64,000 bases of DNA from Jeongeupia chitinilytica (GCF_014652315.1 NZ_BMYO01000011.1:1-64000), one strand, 5' to 3'. Numbered from the stretch's first letter, positions 8,157-16,854 are shown. Numbers and translations are program-made. Notes: generated by a model not told the origin, from the sequence alone.

Positions 8157-9586
8157 TGGCGGGTTTCCTCGTCGAGCGCGAATGCGGTAAGGGGATTGGC
8201 CGAGAGCCAGACCGGGTCGATCTGCAACAGGAAGTCGCTGCCCGAGCCACGCAGCCGGATTGCCGCCGGCCATTGCGATTTTCGGCCACGACAGAACAGC
8301 ACGGCAAGCCGCAGCGCCAGGATCGCAGCCCAGTCGGCCCCGTCCAGACGCTCGGTGCCCAGCTTGGCCAGACTGCCGCGCTGGACCAGCGCCCATTGCG
8401 CCAGCCGCGCTTGTTCGCGGCGCGAAAAGCCGTGCATGTCGGCATGCTGGAGCACATAGGCGCCGTGCTTGTGATAGCCGACATGGGCGATCAGCCGGCC
8501 GACCTCGTGCAACCGTGCCGCATGGCGCAGCGCGCGCGCGGTGTCCTCGTCGTCAGCGTGCAGCTGGCGGAACAGCAACCCCGCCAGCTCGGCGACCCGG
8601 TTGGCCTGTGCGACGTCGACCTGATAGCGGCGCTGGAAGGCGCCGACGGTGCGCTCGCGCACGTCGAGCATGCCGTTGCGCGCCATCAGGTCGTAAAGCA
8701 CGCCGTCACGCAGGGCGCCCTGCGTGATTGTCATTTTCTCGATGCCGAGCATCTCGAACACGGCGGCCATGATGGCGAAGCCGCCCGCCAGCACCGGCCG
8801 GCGGTCCGCGCGCAATCCTTTCAGTTCGACCGCATCGACATGACCGGCGTCGAGCAGGATCTGCCGCAACTGCCGCATGCCTTCACGGGTGATGCCCGAT
8901 TCGCTCAGGCCGTTCAGTTCGAGCACGTCGGCGATCGACCGCGACGTGCCGGACGTACCGACCGTGGCATGCCAGTGCGTCGGGCCGAACAGTCCGGCCA
9001 CCGGCTCGAGCAGTTCGCACGCTGCCAGCTCGGCGGCGCGCAGCGCAGCCTCGGTGATCTGGCCGTCGGGAAAGAAACGCTGGCTCCAGCTGACACAGCC
9101 GAGCAGCACGCTCTCCATTGTCTGGGCGTCGAACTGGCGACCGATGATCAGTTCCGTCGAGCCACCGCCGATGTCGACAATCAGCCGCGCCTTGCGGCTG
9201 GCGGGCAGGCTGTGCGCCGCACCGATGTAGATCAGCCGGGCTTCTTCCTGACCGGCAACGATTTCGATCGGATAGCCGAGTGCGGCTTCGGCCAGCGGCT
9301 GAAAGTCGTCGATGTTCCTGGCCACACGGAAGGTGTTGGTGGCGACAATGCGCACCTGGCTGCGTGCCAGTCCGCTCAGCGTTTTGCCGAAGCGGCGCAG
9401 CGCCGCCAGCGCCTCGTTCTGGATGGCCGCGGTCAGGCAGCCGTCGGCGTCGATCCCGCCCGCCAGCCGCACGGTTTCCTTCAGCGTGGTCAGCGGCACC
9501 AGCGACCCGTCCTGAACCCGGGCGATCTGCAGGCGGAAACTGTTGGAGCCGAGGTCAACGGCGGCGATCAGCGAGGCATCGGTCAT
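8114..9586 (-). CDS. ppx: exopolyphosphatase / Ppx-GppA family phosphatase
   Basis: Ppx removes terminal phosphates from inorganic polyphosphate; GppA homologues instead hydrolyse pppGpp. The 490-residue protein shows the ASKHA phosphate-binding motifs AAVDLGSNSFRLQ (N-terminus) and VDIGGGSTELIIG (middle), and a C-terminal HD-like helical domain with RHAARLHEVGRLIAHVGYHKHG. It follows phoU on the same strand after a terminator and overlaps corA. Linkage with phoU supports a role in phosphate/polyphosphate homeostasis and so Ppx rather than GppA, but sequence alone does not settle that. Confidence 0.93.
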   Translation of the reverse strand: MTDASLIAAVDLGSNSFRLQIARVQDGSLVPLTTLKETVRLAGGIDADGCLTAAIQNEALAALRRFGKTLSGLARSQVRIVATNTFRVARNIDDFQPLAEAALGYPIEIVAGQEEARLIYIGAAHSLPASRKARLIVDIGGGSTELIIGRQFDAQTMESVLLGCVSWSQRFFPDGQITEAALRAAELAACELLEPVAGLFGPTHWHATVGTSGTSRSIADVLELNGLSESGITREGMRQLRQILLDAGHVDAVELKGLRADRRPVLAGGFAIMAAVFEMLGIEKMTITQGALRDGVLYDLMARNGMLDVRERTVGAFQRRYQVDVAQANRVAELAGLLFRQLHADDEDTARALRHAARLHEVGRLIAHVGYHKHGAYVLQHADMHGFSRREQARLAQWALVQRGSLAKLGTERLDGADWAAILALRLAVLFCRGRKSQWPAAIRLRGSGSDFLLQIDPVWLSANPLTAFALDEETRQWQKPRLIIARPTS

Positions 9587-9668
9587 GGTCGGTCCGTGTG
9601 GAGCAAGGCCTCAACGATAACGCGGCGTGATGCGGTGCGCCAAGCCGGCGTTGTCCGCATCCGGACGT

Positions 9669-9696
9669 GAAAACGCCCCGGCGATGCGGGGCGTTG
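9669..9696 (-). terminator. Rho-independent terminator of phoU
   Basis: On the minus strand, AACGCCCC and GGGGCGTT form an 8-bp stem (9688-9695 with 9672-9679) followed by a T-rich tail, 20 bases after the phoU stop. Confidence 0.8.
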
Positions 9697-9714
9697 CAGG
9701 CGGAAGCGCGCGGA

Positions 9715-10428
9715 TCACTCCTCGCGTTTGGCGTGCACGACGCTGTCGACTTCTTCCTGGCTCTTGTGGCGCACGTCTTGGCCCTTGACGAGGAAGATGA
9801 CCTGTTCGGCAATGTTCACCGCCAGATCGCCGATCCGTTCGATTGCCTTGGCAATCCAGAGGATGTCCAGCGTCAGCGTGATCTGGCGCGGGTCTTCCAT
9901 CATGATGGTGATCAGCTGGCGCTGCAGCGCACGGTACTCGTTGTCGAGCTGGTCGTCGGCGCGCTTCACTTCGGACGCCGGTACCGCATCGAGGCGGGCA
10001 AAGGCGTCGAGTGCCTTGCTGAGCATGTCGAGTGCGTCTTCGGCGATGTGGTCGAGCTCGGCAAAGCGCGGCACCTGCAGTTTGCCGGCATCGTAGATGT
10101 TCTTGGCGCGGACACAGATGCGTGCGGCCTTGTCGCCGATGCGTTCGAGGTCCTCGACCGACTTGATCACGGTCATCACCATGCGCAGGTCGGTGGCCGC
10201 CGGCTGACGGCGCGCGATCATGTGGATGCACATGTCGTCGAGCTGCACGTGCATCTTGTTGACCTGCTCTTCCTGCTCGATCACCTTGTTGATGATTTCG
10301 ATATTGCCGGTCGACAGCGCTTCCATCGCCAGGCGGACCTGGTCCTCGACCAGACCGGCCATGCCGAGCACGCTCGAACGGATCGCCTCGAGTTCGGCGT
10401 CAAATTGTTTGGAAATGTGTTCGGACAT
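9715..10428 (-). CDS. phoU: phosphate-specific transport system regulator PhoU
   Basis: PhoU is a cytoplasmic helical-bundle protein that couples the Pst phosphate transporter to the PhoR kinase and represses the Pho regulon at high phosphate. The 237-residue protein contains two three-helix PhoU repeats. Each carries the metal-binding pattern: SVEDLERIGDKAARI in the first half and WIAKAIERIGDLAVNI in the second. The start MSEHISKQFDAELE fits the family; two ATGs are adjacent, and the second is eight bases from GGAG. No pst genes are present here, so PhoU is uncoupled from the transporter genes and linked to rpiA and ppx instead. Confidence 0.95.
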   Translation of the reverse strand: MSEHISKQFDAELEAIRSSVLGMAGLVEDQVRLAMEALSTGNIEIINKVIEQEEQVNKMHVQLDDMCIHMIARRQPAATDLRMVMTVIKSVEDLERIGDKAARICVRAKNIYDAGKLQVPRFAELDHIAEDALDMLSKALDAFARLDAVPASEVKRADDQLDNEYRALQRQLITIMMEDPRQITLTLDILWIAKAIERIGDLAVNIAEQVIFLVKGQDVRHKSQEEVDSVVHAKREE

Positions 10429-10516
10429 CATGGACGCTCCAACGGACAGACCCCGGATCATGGCAGAGTCTTGTTAATTTTTTGTTTCAAGTCTTCCGGG
10501 GTCGGTCAGCGCGGGC

Positions 10517-11173
10517 TCACTTGTAGGTCTTGACCCCGTCCTCGGTGCCCAGCAGCAGCACGTCCGCGCGGCGGCGCGCGAACAGGCCGTTGGTGACGAC
10601 ACCGACGATCTGGTTGATCTCGGCCTCCAGTTTAGCCGGTTCGGCGATGCGCAGCCCGTGCACGTCGAGGATGACGTTGCCGTTGTCGGTGACCACGCCT
10701 TCACGGTAGGCCGGATGCCCGCCCAGCTTGACGAGTTCGCGGGCAACGTACGAGCGTGCCATCGGGATCACTTCGACCGGCAGCGGGAAGTTGCCGAGCA
10801 CGCCGACATACTTGCTGGCGTCGGCGATGCAGACGAACTGTTCGGCGACCGCCGAGACGATCTTCTCGCGCGTCAGCGCCGCGCCGCCGCCCTTGATCAT
10901 CTGCAGCTGGTGGTTGATCTCGTCGGCGCCGTCGACATAAACCGGCAGACGGTCGATGGCATTCAGGTCGAATACCGGAATGTTGTGCTTTTTCAGCCGT
11001 GCGATGCTCGCCTCGGACGACGACACCGCGCCCTGGATGCGGCCCTTGATTTCGGCCAGTGCATCGATGAAGTAGTTGGCGGTCGAGCCGGTGCCGACGC
11101 CGACGATGCAGTCGTCCGGCACGTAGGCGATGGCGGCACGGCCGACGGCTTCTTTCAGTTCGTTCTGGGTCAT
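10517..11173 (-). CDS. rpiA: ribose-5-phosphate isomerase A
   Basis: RpiA interconverts ribose 5-phosphate and ribulose 5-phosphate in the pentose phosphate pathway. The 218-residue length is normal. Visible motifs are VGVGTGSTANYFI, the catalytic YVDGADEIN with Asp and Glu, KGGGAALTREK, and the C-terminal GVVTNGLFARRRADVLLLGT. ATG 11173 is supported by AAGGAG seven bases upstream; the longer frame from 11224 is not family-like. It is followed by phoU on the same strand after an 88-base gap. Confidence 0.96.
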   Translation of the reverse strand: MTQNELKEAVGRAAIAYVPDDCIVGVGTGSTANYFIDALAEIKGRIQGAVSSSEASIARLKKHNIPVFDLNAIDRLPVYVDGADEINHQLQMIKGGGAALTREKIVSAVAEQFVCIADASKYVGVLGNFPLPVEVIPMARSYVARELVKLGGHPAYREGVVTDNGNVILDVHGLRIAEPAKLEAEINQIVGVVTNGLFARRRADVLLLGTEDGVKTYK

Positions 11174-11256
11174 CTCGCAGCTCCTTGTGCGGTAGTTCGA
11201 ATCTGTCCGGAATTCTAAACGCAAATGGCATCGGCCCTTTGCCCGGTATCAAGCGC

Positions 11257-11859
11257 TCACGTCAGCGAGCCGATGTAATCGCGCACGCCCGACAGCAGCA
11301 TTTCCACGGCAATGGCGGTCAGCACCAGACCCATCAGCCGCTCGAAAGCAGTGGTCACCCGCTCGCCCAGCACCTGGCCGATTTTTTCGGAGAAGCCGAG
11401 CACCAGCGCACAGACCAGCATCGTCAGCGCCAGCGCACCGATCCACTCCCACAGCCGCTCCGGTGCGCGCGACACCAGCAGCAGCACCGTTGCCAGCGCC
11501 GACGGTCCGGCCAGCAGCGGGATCGCCAGCGGCACGATGAAGGGTTCGCCTCCCTTGATGTCGCCGAACACGCCATCCGGATGCGGAAACACCATGCGCA
11601 AGGCGATCAGGAACAGGATCACCCCGCCGGCGATGCCGAGCGAGGTCTGCGACAGGTGCATCAGCGCGAGGAACTGCTGACCGGTGAGCATGAAGCCCAG
11701 CAACACGACGAAGGCGACCGACACCTCGCGCACGATCATGCGCACGCGCCGCTCGCGCGGCACCTGCTTGAGCATGGCGACGAACAGCGGAATGCTGCCG
11801 AGCGGATCGGTGACCAGCAGCAGCAGGACGAAGGCGGACACGAAGGACCAGGATTCCAT
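11257..11859 (-). CDS. MarC family (UPF0056) membrane protein
   Basis: A 200-residue integral membrane protein with six predicted helices. The VTDPLGSIPLFVA motif near the N-terminus and FIVPLAIPLLAGPSAL in the middle mark the MarC/YhgN family. The family was named for a supposed role in multiple antibiotic resistance that was later not supported; its function is unknown. ATG 11859 (MESWSFVSAF) starts immediately before the first helix. A GTG at 11886 would add a short hydrophilic stretch. It lies 83 bases upstream of rpiA on the same strand. Confidence 0.88.
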   Translation of the reverse strand: MESWSFVSAFVLLLLVTDPLGSIPLFVAMLKQVPRERRVRMIVREVSVAFVVLLGFMLTGQQFLALMHLSQTSLGIAGGVILFLIALRMVFPHPDGVFGDIKGGEPFIVPLAIPLLAGPSALATVLLLVSRAPERLWEWIGALALTMLVCALVLGFSEKIGQVLGERVTTAFERLMGLVLTAIAVEMLLSGVRDYIGSLT

Positions 11860-12030
11860 CGGTCCATTATGCGCGGCGGCCTGCACCGCGGCGAATCGGG
11901 AGTTGCCGCAATCCGCCAGTCAAATAGTTGACAAAAACAACGCTACCGGGGCGCCGGATGCAGGGCTAAGCTGTGCACTGCAGCAACCCGATAAAAACAG
12001 ACCGACATCATCTACGACAAGGACGATGCA

Positions 12031-12813
12031 ATGAAGCCAATCCGTACAGCTGCGGCGCTGCTGATTGCCGCATGGGCCGGCAGCTCCATGGCCGCCGACG
12101 CCGGCGCTGCCAAGACGGTCGATCCACAGGCGGTCAAGGCACTCGAGACCATGGGCAGCTATCTGCGCAGCCTGCCCCGCTTTGCGCTCAGTGCCGACAC
12201 AACCACCGACTTCGTCGACGACAACGGCCAGGCGCTGCAGTTCGCCCGCCACGCCGAAATGCAGGTCGTGCGGCCGAACCGGCTCAAGGCCAGTGTCAGC
12301 GGCGAACAGGGAACACGGTCGATGTACTTCGACGGCAAGACCTTCACGCTGTACGGCAGCCAGCACAACTTCTACGCCAGCGCCCCGGCGCCGAAGACGA
12401 TCGGTGAACTCGTCGGCGATATCGCCGACAAGTACGGCATCGAAACACCGCTGGCCGACCTGTTCTACTGGGGCAGCGATCCCGACCAGGGCAAGGAGCT
12501 GACCGCTGCGCGTGCCGTCGGCGAGGAGCGCATCGGCGACGCCACCTGCACCCACTATGCGTTCCGCAAGCCGGGGACCGACTGGCAGCTGTGGATCCGC
12601 AAGGGCGCACAGCCACTGCCGTGCAAACTGGTGATCACGGCCACCGACATCGAAGCACGACCGCAGCACGCGGTGCGCTTCAACTGGCAGACACAGCCGA
12701 GCTTCGGCAACGACGTGTTCAGCTTCAAGCCGCCCAAGGACGCCAAGCGCATCGCGTTCGCGCGCAACGAAGCGTCGAAGCCGGCATCGGCCAAACCGTC
12801 GGCCAAACAATAA
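12031..12813 (+). CDS. secreted DUF2092 domain protein
   Basis: A 260-residue protein with a clear signal peptide (MKPIRTAAALLIAAWAGSSMAA). The mature part begins DPQAVKALETMGSYLRSL, the typical opening of DUF2092, a periplasmic family with a LolA/LppX-like fold prediction. Two cysteines (in DATCTHYAF and PLPCKLVI) could form a disulfide. The C-terminus is a low-complexity Ala/Lys/Ser tail. It overlaps by one base an AAGGAG site that serves the next gene, so the two form an operon. Binding of lipids or polymers is plausible from the fold but not shown. Confidence 0.85.
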   Translation: MKPIRTAAALLIAAWAGSSMAADAGAAKTVDPQAVKALETMGSYLRSLPRFALSADTTTDFVDDNGQALQFARHAEMQVVRPNRLKASVSGEQGTRSMYFDGKTFTLYGSQHNFYASAPAPKTIGELVGDIADKYGIETPLADLFYWGSDPDQGKELTAARAVGEERIGDATCTHYAFRKPGTDWQLWIRKGAQPLPCKLVITATDIEARPQHAVRFNWQTQPSFGNDVFSFKPPKDAKRIAFARNEASKPASAKPSAKQ

Positions 12814-12824
12814 GGAGCCCCCTC

Positions 12825-13205
12825 ATGCGCAAGTTCAAAGCCACGCTGGCCCTGGCGGCCGCTGCGTCGATGCTGCTGACGCCGGTATCGGCCCAGGCCT
12901 GGGTTGCCGCGCGGACCGTCGTCGGTCCGAATGGCGGCGTCTATCACTCGGCCGCGGCCGGTGCCCCGCGCCCCTACTACCCGCCGCCGCCGGCGGTCTA
13001 TCATCCGGTCGCCGCGGCGGCAGTCACCACTGCTGCGGTCGTCACCACCGCCGCCGTCGTCGGCAGCATCGTCCACTCGGTGCCACCGAGCTGCGTCACC
13101 ACCGTCGTCAACGGCCTGGCCTACCAGCAATGCGGTGCCACGTGGTACCAGCCGCAGTATGTCGGCACGACGGTGCAGTACATCGTCGTCAATCCGCCGC
13201 GCTGA
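12825..13205 (+). CDS. small secreted Ala/Pro/Val-rich protein
   Basis: A 126-residue protein starting with a signal peptide (MRKFKATLALAAAASMLLTPVSAQA). It is followed by a proline/tyrosine stretch (RPYYPPPPAVYHP), an alanine/valine-rich hydrophobic segment and a C-terminal part with two cysteines (SCVTTV, QQCGATWYQP). Such proteins regularly sit downstream of DUF2092 genes, and it is translated from an AAGGAG embedded in the upstream stop region (TAAGGAG). The C-terminal CxxxVxNGxxYxxCGxxWYxP pattern is shared by small envelope proteins of unknown role. I cannot assign a function. Confidence 0.82.
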   Translation: MRKFKATLALAAAASMLLTPVSAQAWVAARTVVGPNGGVYHSAAAGAPRPYYPPPPAVYHPVAAAAVTTAAVVTTAAVVGSIVHSVPPSCVTTVVNGLAYQQCGATWYQPQYVGTTVQYIVVNPPR

Positions 13206-13220
13206 GCCGCTACGGATCAG

Positions 13221-13250
13221 AAAAAGGGCTGCCCGCGGGCAGCCCTTTTT
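13221..13250. terminator. bidirectional Rho-independent terminator
   Basis: A perfect palindrome, AAAAAGGGCTGCCCG with its exact complement, gives a T-run on either strand. It serves the DUF2092 pair from the left and the TRIC-family gene from the right. Confidence 0.93.
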
Positions 13251-13263
13251 TCATGCCGGAGCG

Positions 13264-13878
13264 TCAGTCGATCGGCTGGCGGTACGAGAATACCGGCAAG
13301 CGCCAGCCGCGGTAAATGGCACACAGCCGGATCACCAGCCCGAGCGCGAACGACATCAGCACGTTGATGTCATGCTGGACACCCAGCTCGCCAAGACCCA
13401 GATAGCTGAGCGCCACCAGCAGCGCCACGCTCGCGTACAGCTCGTGGCGGAACACCACCGGGACGCGCGAGCAGAGGATGTCGCGCAGCACGCCGCCGGC
13501 GATGCCGGTGGTCATGCCGGCCATGATCACCACGGTCGGGTGATAGCCCATGCCGAGCGCGACCTCGCAGCCGATCAGGGTGAAGGCGATCAGCCCGAAC
13601 GCGTCGAGAATCAGGAAGATCTTGCCGAAGCGGTGCATGAAGCGGGCGATCAGCACGGTGAACAGACCGGCCGACAACACCAGCCAGATGTACTCGGGGT
13701 GCTGCGTCCAGCCGATCGGGTAGTGGCCGAGCACGATGTCGCGGACGGTGCCGCCGCCCAGCGCGGTCAGGAAGGCGATGACCATGACGCCGAACAGGTC
13801 CATATTGCGCCGGCCGGCGGCAAGCGCGCCGGTCATGGCTTCGGCGGTAATCGCGATGATGTAGATGGTGGAGAGCAT
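13264..13878 (-). CDS. trimeric intracellular cation (TRIC) channel family protein (YadS/YicG-like)
   Basis: A 204-residue membrane protein with about seven helices, formerly UPF0126. The duplicated glycine motifs GGGTVRDIVLG (first repeat) and GGVLRDILCSRVP (second repeat) are the family signature. Relatives are potassium-permeable trimeric channels, while the bacterial physiological substrate is unclear. The frame is open for 62 more codons upstream, but these cover a glycine riboswitch, so ATG 13878 (MLSTIYIIAITAEAMTG) is the real start. Riboswitch control suggests that the product deals with glycine, for example as an export or import route; that is inference. Confidence 0.92.
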   Translation of the reverse strand: MLSTIYIIAITAEAMTGALAAGRRNMDLFGVMVIAFLTALGGGTVRDIVLGHYPIGWTQHPEYIWLVLSAGLFTVLIARFMHRFGKIFLILDAFGLIAFTLIGCEVALGMGYHPTVVIMAGMTTGIAGGVLRDILCSRVPVVFRHELYASVALLVALSYLGLGELGVQHDINVLMSFALGLVIRLCAIYRGWRLPVFSYRQPID

Positions 13879-13885
13879 GGGATAT

Positions 13886-13901
13886 CCGCAAGTGGTTGCG
13901 G
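13886..13901 (-). promoter_or_regulatory. hairpin at the TRIC gene ribosome site (possible expression platform)
   Basis: CCGCAA-CCAC-TTGCGG forms a perfect 6-bp hairpin between the riboswitch and the start codon. Its 3' arm runs into CGGA, the only Shine-Dalgarno-like sequence before ATG 13878, so it could hide the ribosome site. This suggests translational control. Confidence 0.5.
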
Positions 13902-13902
13902 C

Positions 13903-14097
13903 CTCTCCCCTTGTCCTTTTACCTGAGAGTTTGGCGCGACGGATCGCGCATTGCCCCTTCGGTGGACCGGTCGGGCCGGTCTCTCTCCAATTGGCCTTGA
14001 TGCTGACTTCGCGGTTCGTTTGCCTGAGCGATTCCGGGAGCTTGCGCCTTCGGCGGACCCGCAACCCTTACCCGGGCCGGGCCACTCTCCCGCGAAG
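13903..14097 (-). promoter_or_regulatory. tandem glycine riboswitch
   Basis: Two consecutive glycine aptamers are readable on the minus strand. Aptamer I (about 14097-14005) has GCGGGAGAG, GCCGAAGGCGCAAGC and CTCAGGCAAACGAACCGCG. Aptamer II (about 13989-13903) has GGAGAGA, ACCGAAGGGGCAAT and CTCTCAGGTAAAAGGACAAG ending in GGGGAGAGG. These are the conserved core segments of the gcvT-type glycine riboswitch, including the short linker of about 15 bases between aptamers. It precedes the TRIC-family channel gene instead of glycine cleavage genes. Confidence 0.93.
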
Positions 14098-14257
14098 CGG
14101 CGGATTATCCCGGCCCCTCCGGCCCCGGTCAACGGCACAATGCTCCGGCATCAGGTGTCGCGGCAACGCCGCAGCCATCGGCCCGAAACGGCATTGAAGG
14201 CAATCTGAAAGCTGCGTGGCGCTAGCATGGGGAATCGAACTCGTTACGGTTTCAATC

Positions 14258-14800
14258 ATGCCGCCGCTACCGATCACGCCGGCCACCCTGTTCCGCACGT
14301 TCGCCCGCATGGGGCTGATCGGCTTTGGCGGCGTGCTGCCCTGGGCGCGGCGGGTGCTGGTCGACGAGCGCGGCTGGCTCGACGACGCCGAGTTCGCCGA
14401 TCTGCTCAGCACCGGCCAGATCCTGCCCGGCCCCAACGTCGTCAATCTGGCGATGATGTTCGGCTACCGCCACGCCGGCCTCAAGGGCGGACTGTGCGCG
14501 GCACTGGGGCTGATCGGCCCGCCCGGGCTGATCGTGCTGGCGCTGGGACTCGGCTACCGGCACGTTGCCGGCAACGCGCTGATCCAGGGCGCGCTGCACG
14601 GCATGACCGCGGTCGCCGCCGGGCTGATCATCCTCACCGCAATCAGGCTGGCCCGCGCCCAGCACGGGCTGCGCTGGCCCTGGCTGACCGGGGTGGCGGC
14701 CTTTGTCGCCATCGCGCTCCTGCGCTGGCCGCTATTGCCGGTACTGGCGGTGCTGATACCGACGTCGCTCGCGATCAGCCTGTGGGAGCACCGGCGATGA
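14258..14800 (+). CDS. chrA: chromate transporter, N-terminal-type half protein
   Basis: A 180-residue membrane protein of the short-chain CHR family, in which two small proteins replace one long ChrA. The signature FARMGLIGFGGVLPWARR, the acidic/hydrophobic stretch and LPGPNVVNLAMMFGYR are visible. ATG 14258 is taken as the start because the family part begins there; a GTG at 14216 is in frame, and neither has a good Shine-Dalgarno. It overlaps the second half gene by ATGA. The pair would act together to export chromate, or sulfate-like anions; the substrate is inferred from the family. Confidence 0.86.
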   Translation: MPPLPITPATLFRTFARMGLIGFGGVLPWARRVLVDERGWLDDAEFADLLSTGQILPGPNVVNLAMMFGYRHAGLKGGLCAALGLIGPPGLIVLALGLGYRHVAGNALIQGALHGMTAVAAGLIILTAIRLARAQHGLRWPWLTGVAAFVAIALLRWPLLPVLAVLIPTSLAISLWEHRR

Positions 14801-15318
14801 CCTTGCTGCTCGATCTGTTCGGCCACTTCGCCCAGCTGTCGCTGATCGCCTTCGGCGGTGCCAGCGCGGTGCTGCCCGACATGCACCGCGTGCTCGTGAC
14901 CGAGCAGCACTGGCTGAGCGAGTCGGCCTTCGCCGCCAGCTACACGATCGCCCAGGTCGCCCCGGGGCCGAACCTGCTGTTCGTGCTGCTGTTCGGCCTG
15001 CAGATCGCCGGCCTGCCCGGTGCACTGGTCGCGTTGCTGGCAATGTGCCTGCCGTCGTCGGCCATTGCGCTGGCAGTCGAGCACTACGGCCACCGGCACC
15101 GGGAGCAACGCTGGCACCGGCTGATCCGCCATGCGCTGGCGCCGCTGACGATCGCGCTGACGCTGGCCACCGGCGTGCTGCTGCTCGACGCCGTCCAGCC
15201 GCGGCTCGGGCCGCTGCTGCTCGCTGTGGTGACGGTAGCGGTCGGGCTGAAGACGAAGCTGAATCCGCTCTGGCTGATCGCGGCCGGTGCACTGGCCGGC
15301 GCACTCGGCTGGCTGTGA
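14797..15318 (+). CDS. chrA: chromate transporter, C-terminal-type half protein
   Basis: The partner half of the split CHR transporter, 173 residues with about five to six helices. FAQLSLIAFGGASAVLPDM and AQVAPGPNLLFVLLFG are the duplicated CHR motifs, equivalent to those in the first half. Its ATG overlaps the stop of the previous gene (ATGA), so the two are translationally coupled and probably form a heterodimer in the membrane. No chrB regulator is adjacent. The next gene is convergent. Confidence 0.87.
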   Translation: MTLLLDLFGHFAQLSLIAFGGASAVLPDMHRVLVTEQHWLSESAFAASYTIAQVAPGPNLLFVLLFGLQIAGLPGALVALLAMCLPSSAIALAVEHYGHRHREQRWHRLIRHALAPLTIALTLATGVLLLDAVQPRLGPLLLAVVTVAVGLKTKLNPLWLIAAGALAGALGWL

Positions 15319-15343
15319 AAAAGCCCCGCCTGGCGCGGGGCTT
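15316..15343 (-). terminator. Rho-independent terminator of the peptide transporter gene
   Basis: On the minus strand, AAGCCCCGC and GCGGGGCTT form a 9-bp stem followed by five T, 18 bases after the stop at 15361. There is no T-run on the plus strand. Confidence 0.88.
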
Positions 15344-15360
15344 GTGGTGCGGGCCGCCGT

Positions 15361-16854
15361 TTACTGCGGACGTTGCGCGGCGAGTTCGCCTTCGGCGACG
15401 AAGGCGTCGACTTCCCTGGTACCGCTGATCATCCGCGCCAGCAGCGGTGCGGTAGCGATCATCAGGACGGCGATCACGCCAGTGACGATGCCGATCTTCA
15501 TGAACACGTCGCTGTAGACCGCCAGCGATTGCTGTGCGCTGCTGACTTCGCCGGACACCGCGGTCAGACCGGCAACCATGCCGCTGACGGCCGATGCCGC
15601 GGCGGTGGTCAGGAACCAGGCGCCCATGATGAAACCCATCAGCCGCTCCGGTACCAGTTGGGCCACCATCGCCAGGCCGAGGCCGGAGATCAGCAGCTCG
15701 CCGACGCTTTGCAGCGCGTAGCTGAGCACCAGCCAGTTGGCCGACACCAGACCGTGTTCGTTGGCGAAACGTGCGCCCAGCGGCAGTGCCAGGAAGGCCA
15801 GCGAGCACAGCACCATTCCGAATGCGAACTTGTGCGGCATCGGCAGCTTGTCGCCGAGCTTGTTGTAGGTCATCGCCAGAATCGGGCTCGCCACCATGAT
15901 CCAGAACGGATTCAGCGCCTGGAACTGTTCCGGCTGCACCGCGAAGCCGAGCAGGCTGTGCTCGGTGTTGTTGATCGCGAAGAAGTTCAGCGACGTCGGC
16001 ATCTGGTTGTAGAGCACGAAGAAGATCACCGCTTCGACCATCAGCACGAAGGCGACGATCATCTTGCTGCGGGCCGCGCCTTCGAGCGCAAAGGTTTCCT
16101 TCATGAAGATCGCGACGATGCCGATCGAGATGGCGGCCAGACCGTAGTTGGCGATGGTCGGGTGCTTGAGCAGCCACGAGGCGGCCAGACAGACCACGAC
16201 GATGCCGGCGATCACGTAGGCAAGGTACTTGAGGTTCAGCGGCTTGAAATCCGGCGCCGAGCCGTACCGGGCGACCATCTTCTTGCACAGCAGGAAGTTG
16301 GCGAGCGTGATCAGCATGCCGACCACCGACAGCGAGAACGCCACGCCCCAGCCGAACTCCTTGGCCAGCCACGGCGTTGCCAGCATCGAGAAGAACGAGC
16401 CGATGTTGATCGCCATGTAGTACATGGTGAACGCGCCGTCGATGCGCGGATCGTCCTTGTCGTACAGCTTGGACAGCAGCGAGCCCGGGTTGGCCTTGAA
16501 CAGGCCGTTACCGACCGCGACCGTGCCCATGCCGAGGTAGACCCACGAGACCTGGTGATTGGAGAACGCGATCATCGCGTAACCGACCGCCAGCGTGATC
16601 GCACCGAGGATGATGGTCCGCTTGGTCCCCAGCACCTTGTCGCCGAGCCAGCCGCCGACGGCGATCAGGCCGTAGACGAGGGCGACGAAGGACGAGAACA
16701 GCGTGAACGAATCCGCCTCGTGCAGGCCGAGCATCTTGACGAGGTAGACCGCCATGATGCCCTGCAGGCCGTAGTAACCGAACCGTTCCCACAGTTCGAT
16801 CGAGAAAATCAGGTAAAACGCCTTGGGTTGGCTGAGAGATGAATTGCCGGCCAC
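15361..16854 (-). CDS. dtpA: dipeptide/tripeptide:proton symporter (POT family)
   Basis: This protein imports di- and tripeptides with protons across the inner membrane. The 497-residue sequence matches DtpA/TppB closely: QPKAFYLIFSIELWERFGYYG contains the ExxERFxYYG proton-coupling motif. GNGLFKANPGSLLS and FTMYYMAINIGSFF are the second POT signature. I chose GTG 16854 because GGAGG lies six bases upstream; an ATG at 16881 has no ribosome site. About 14 helices are predicted. The gene is alone, and peptides from extracellular proteases would suit its role. Confidence 0.93.
   Translation of the reverse strand: MAGNSSLSQPKAFYLIFSIELWERFGYYGLQGIMAVYLVKMLGLHEADSFTLFSSFVALVYGLIAVGGWLGDKVLGTKRTIILGAITLAVGYAMIAFSNHQVSWVYLGMGTVAVGNGLFKANPGSLLSKLYDKDDPRIDGAFTMYYMAINIGSFFSMLATPWLAKEFGWGVAFSLSVVGMLITLANFLLCKKMVARYGSAPDFKPLNLKYLAYVIAGIVVVCLAASWLLKHPTIANYGLAAISIGIVAIFMKETFALEGAARSKMIVAFVLMVEAVIFFVLYNQMPTSLNFFAINNTEHSLLGFAVQPEQFQALNPFWIMVASPILAMTYNKLGDKLPMPHKFAFGMVLCSLAFLALPLGARFANEHGLVSANWLVLSYALQSVGELLISGLGLAMVAQLVPERLMGFIMGAWFLTTAAASAVSGMVAGLTAVSGEVSSAQQSLAVYSDVFMKIGIVTGVIAVLMIATAPLLARMISGTREVDAFVAEGELAAQRPQ

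Noticed and set aside
8157..8396. 80-residue N-terminal extension of CorA
   Set aside because: It lies entirely within ppx in another frame and is not family-like; ATG 8156 has a ribosome site.
13879..14064. N-terminal extension of the TRIC channel protein
   Set aside because: The extra codons coincide with the glycine riboswitch and its linker, which explains the conservation of this stretch as RNA.
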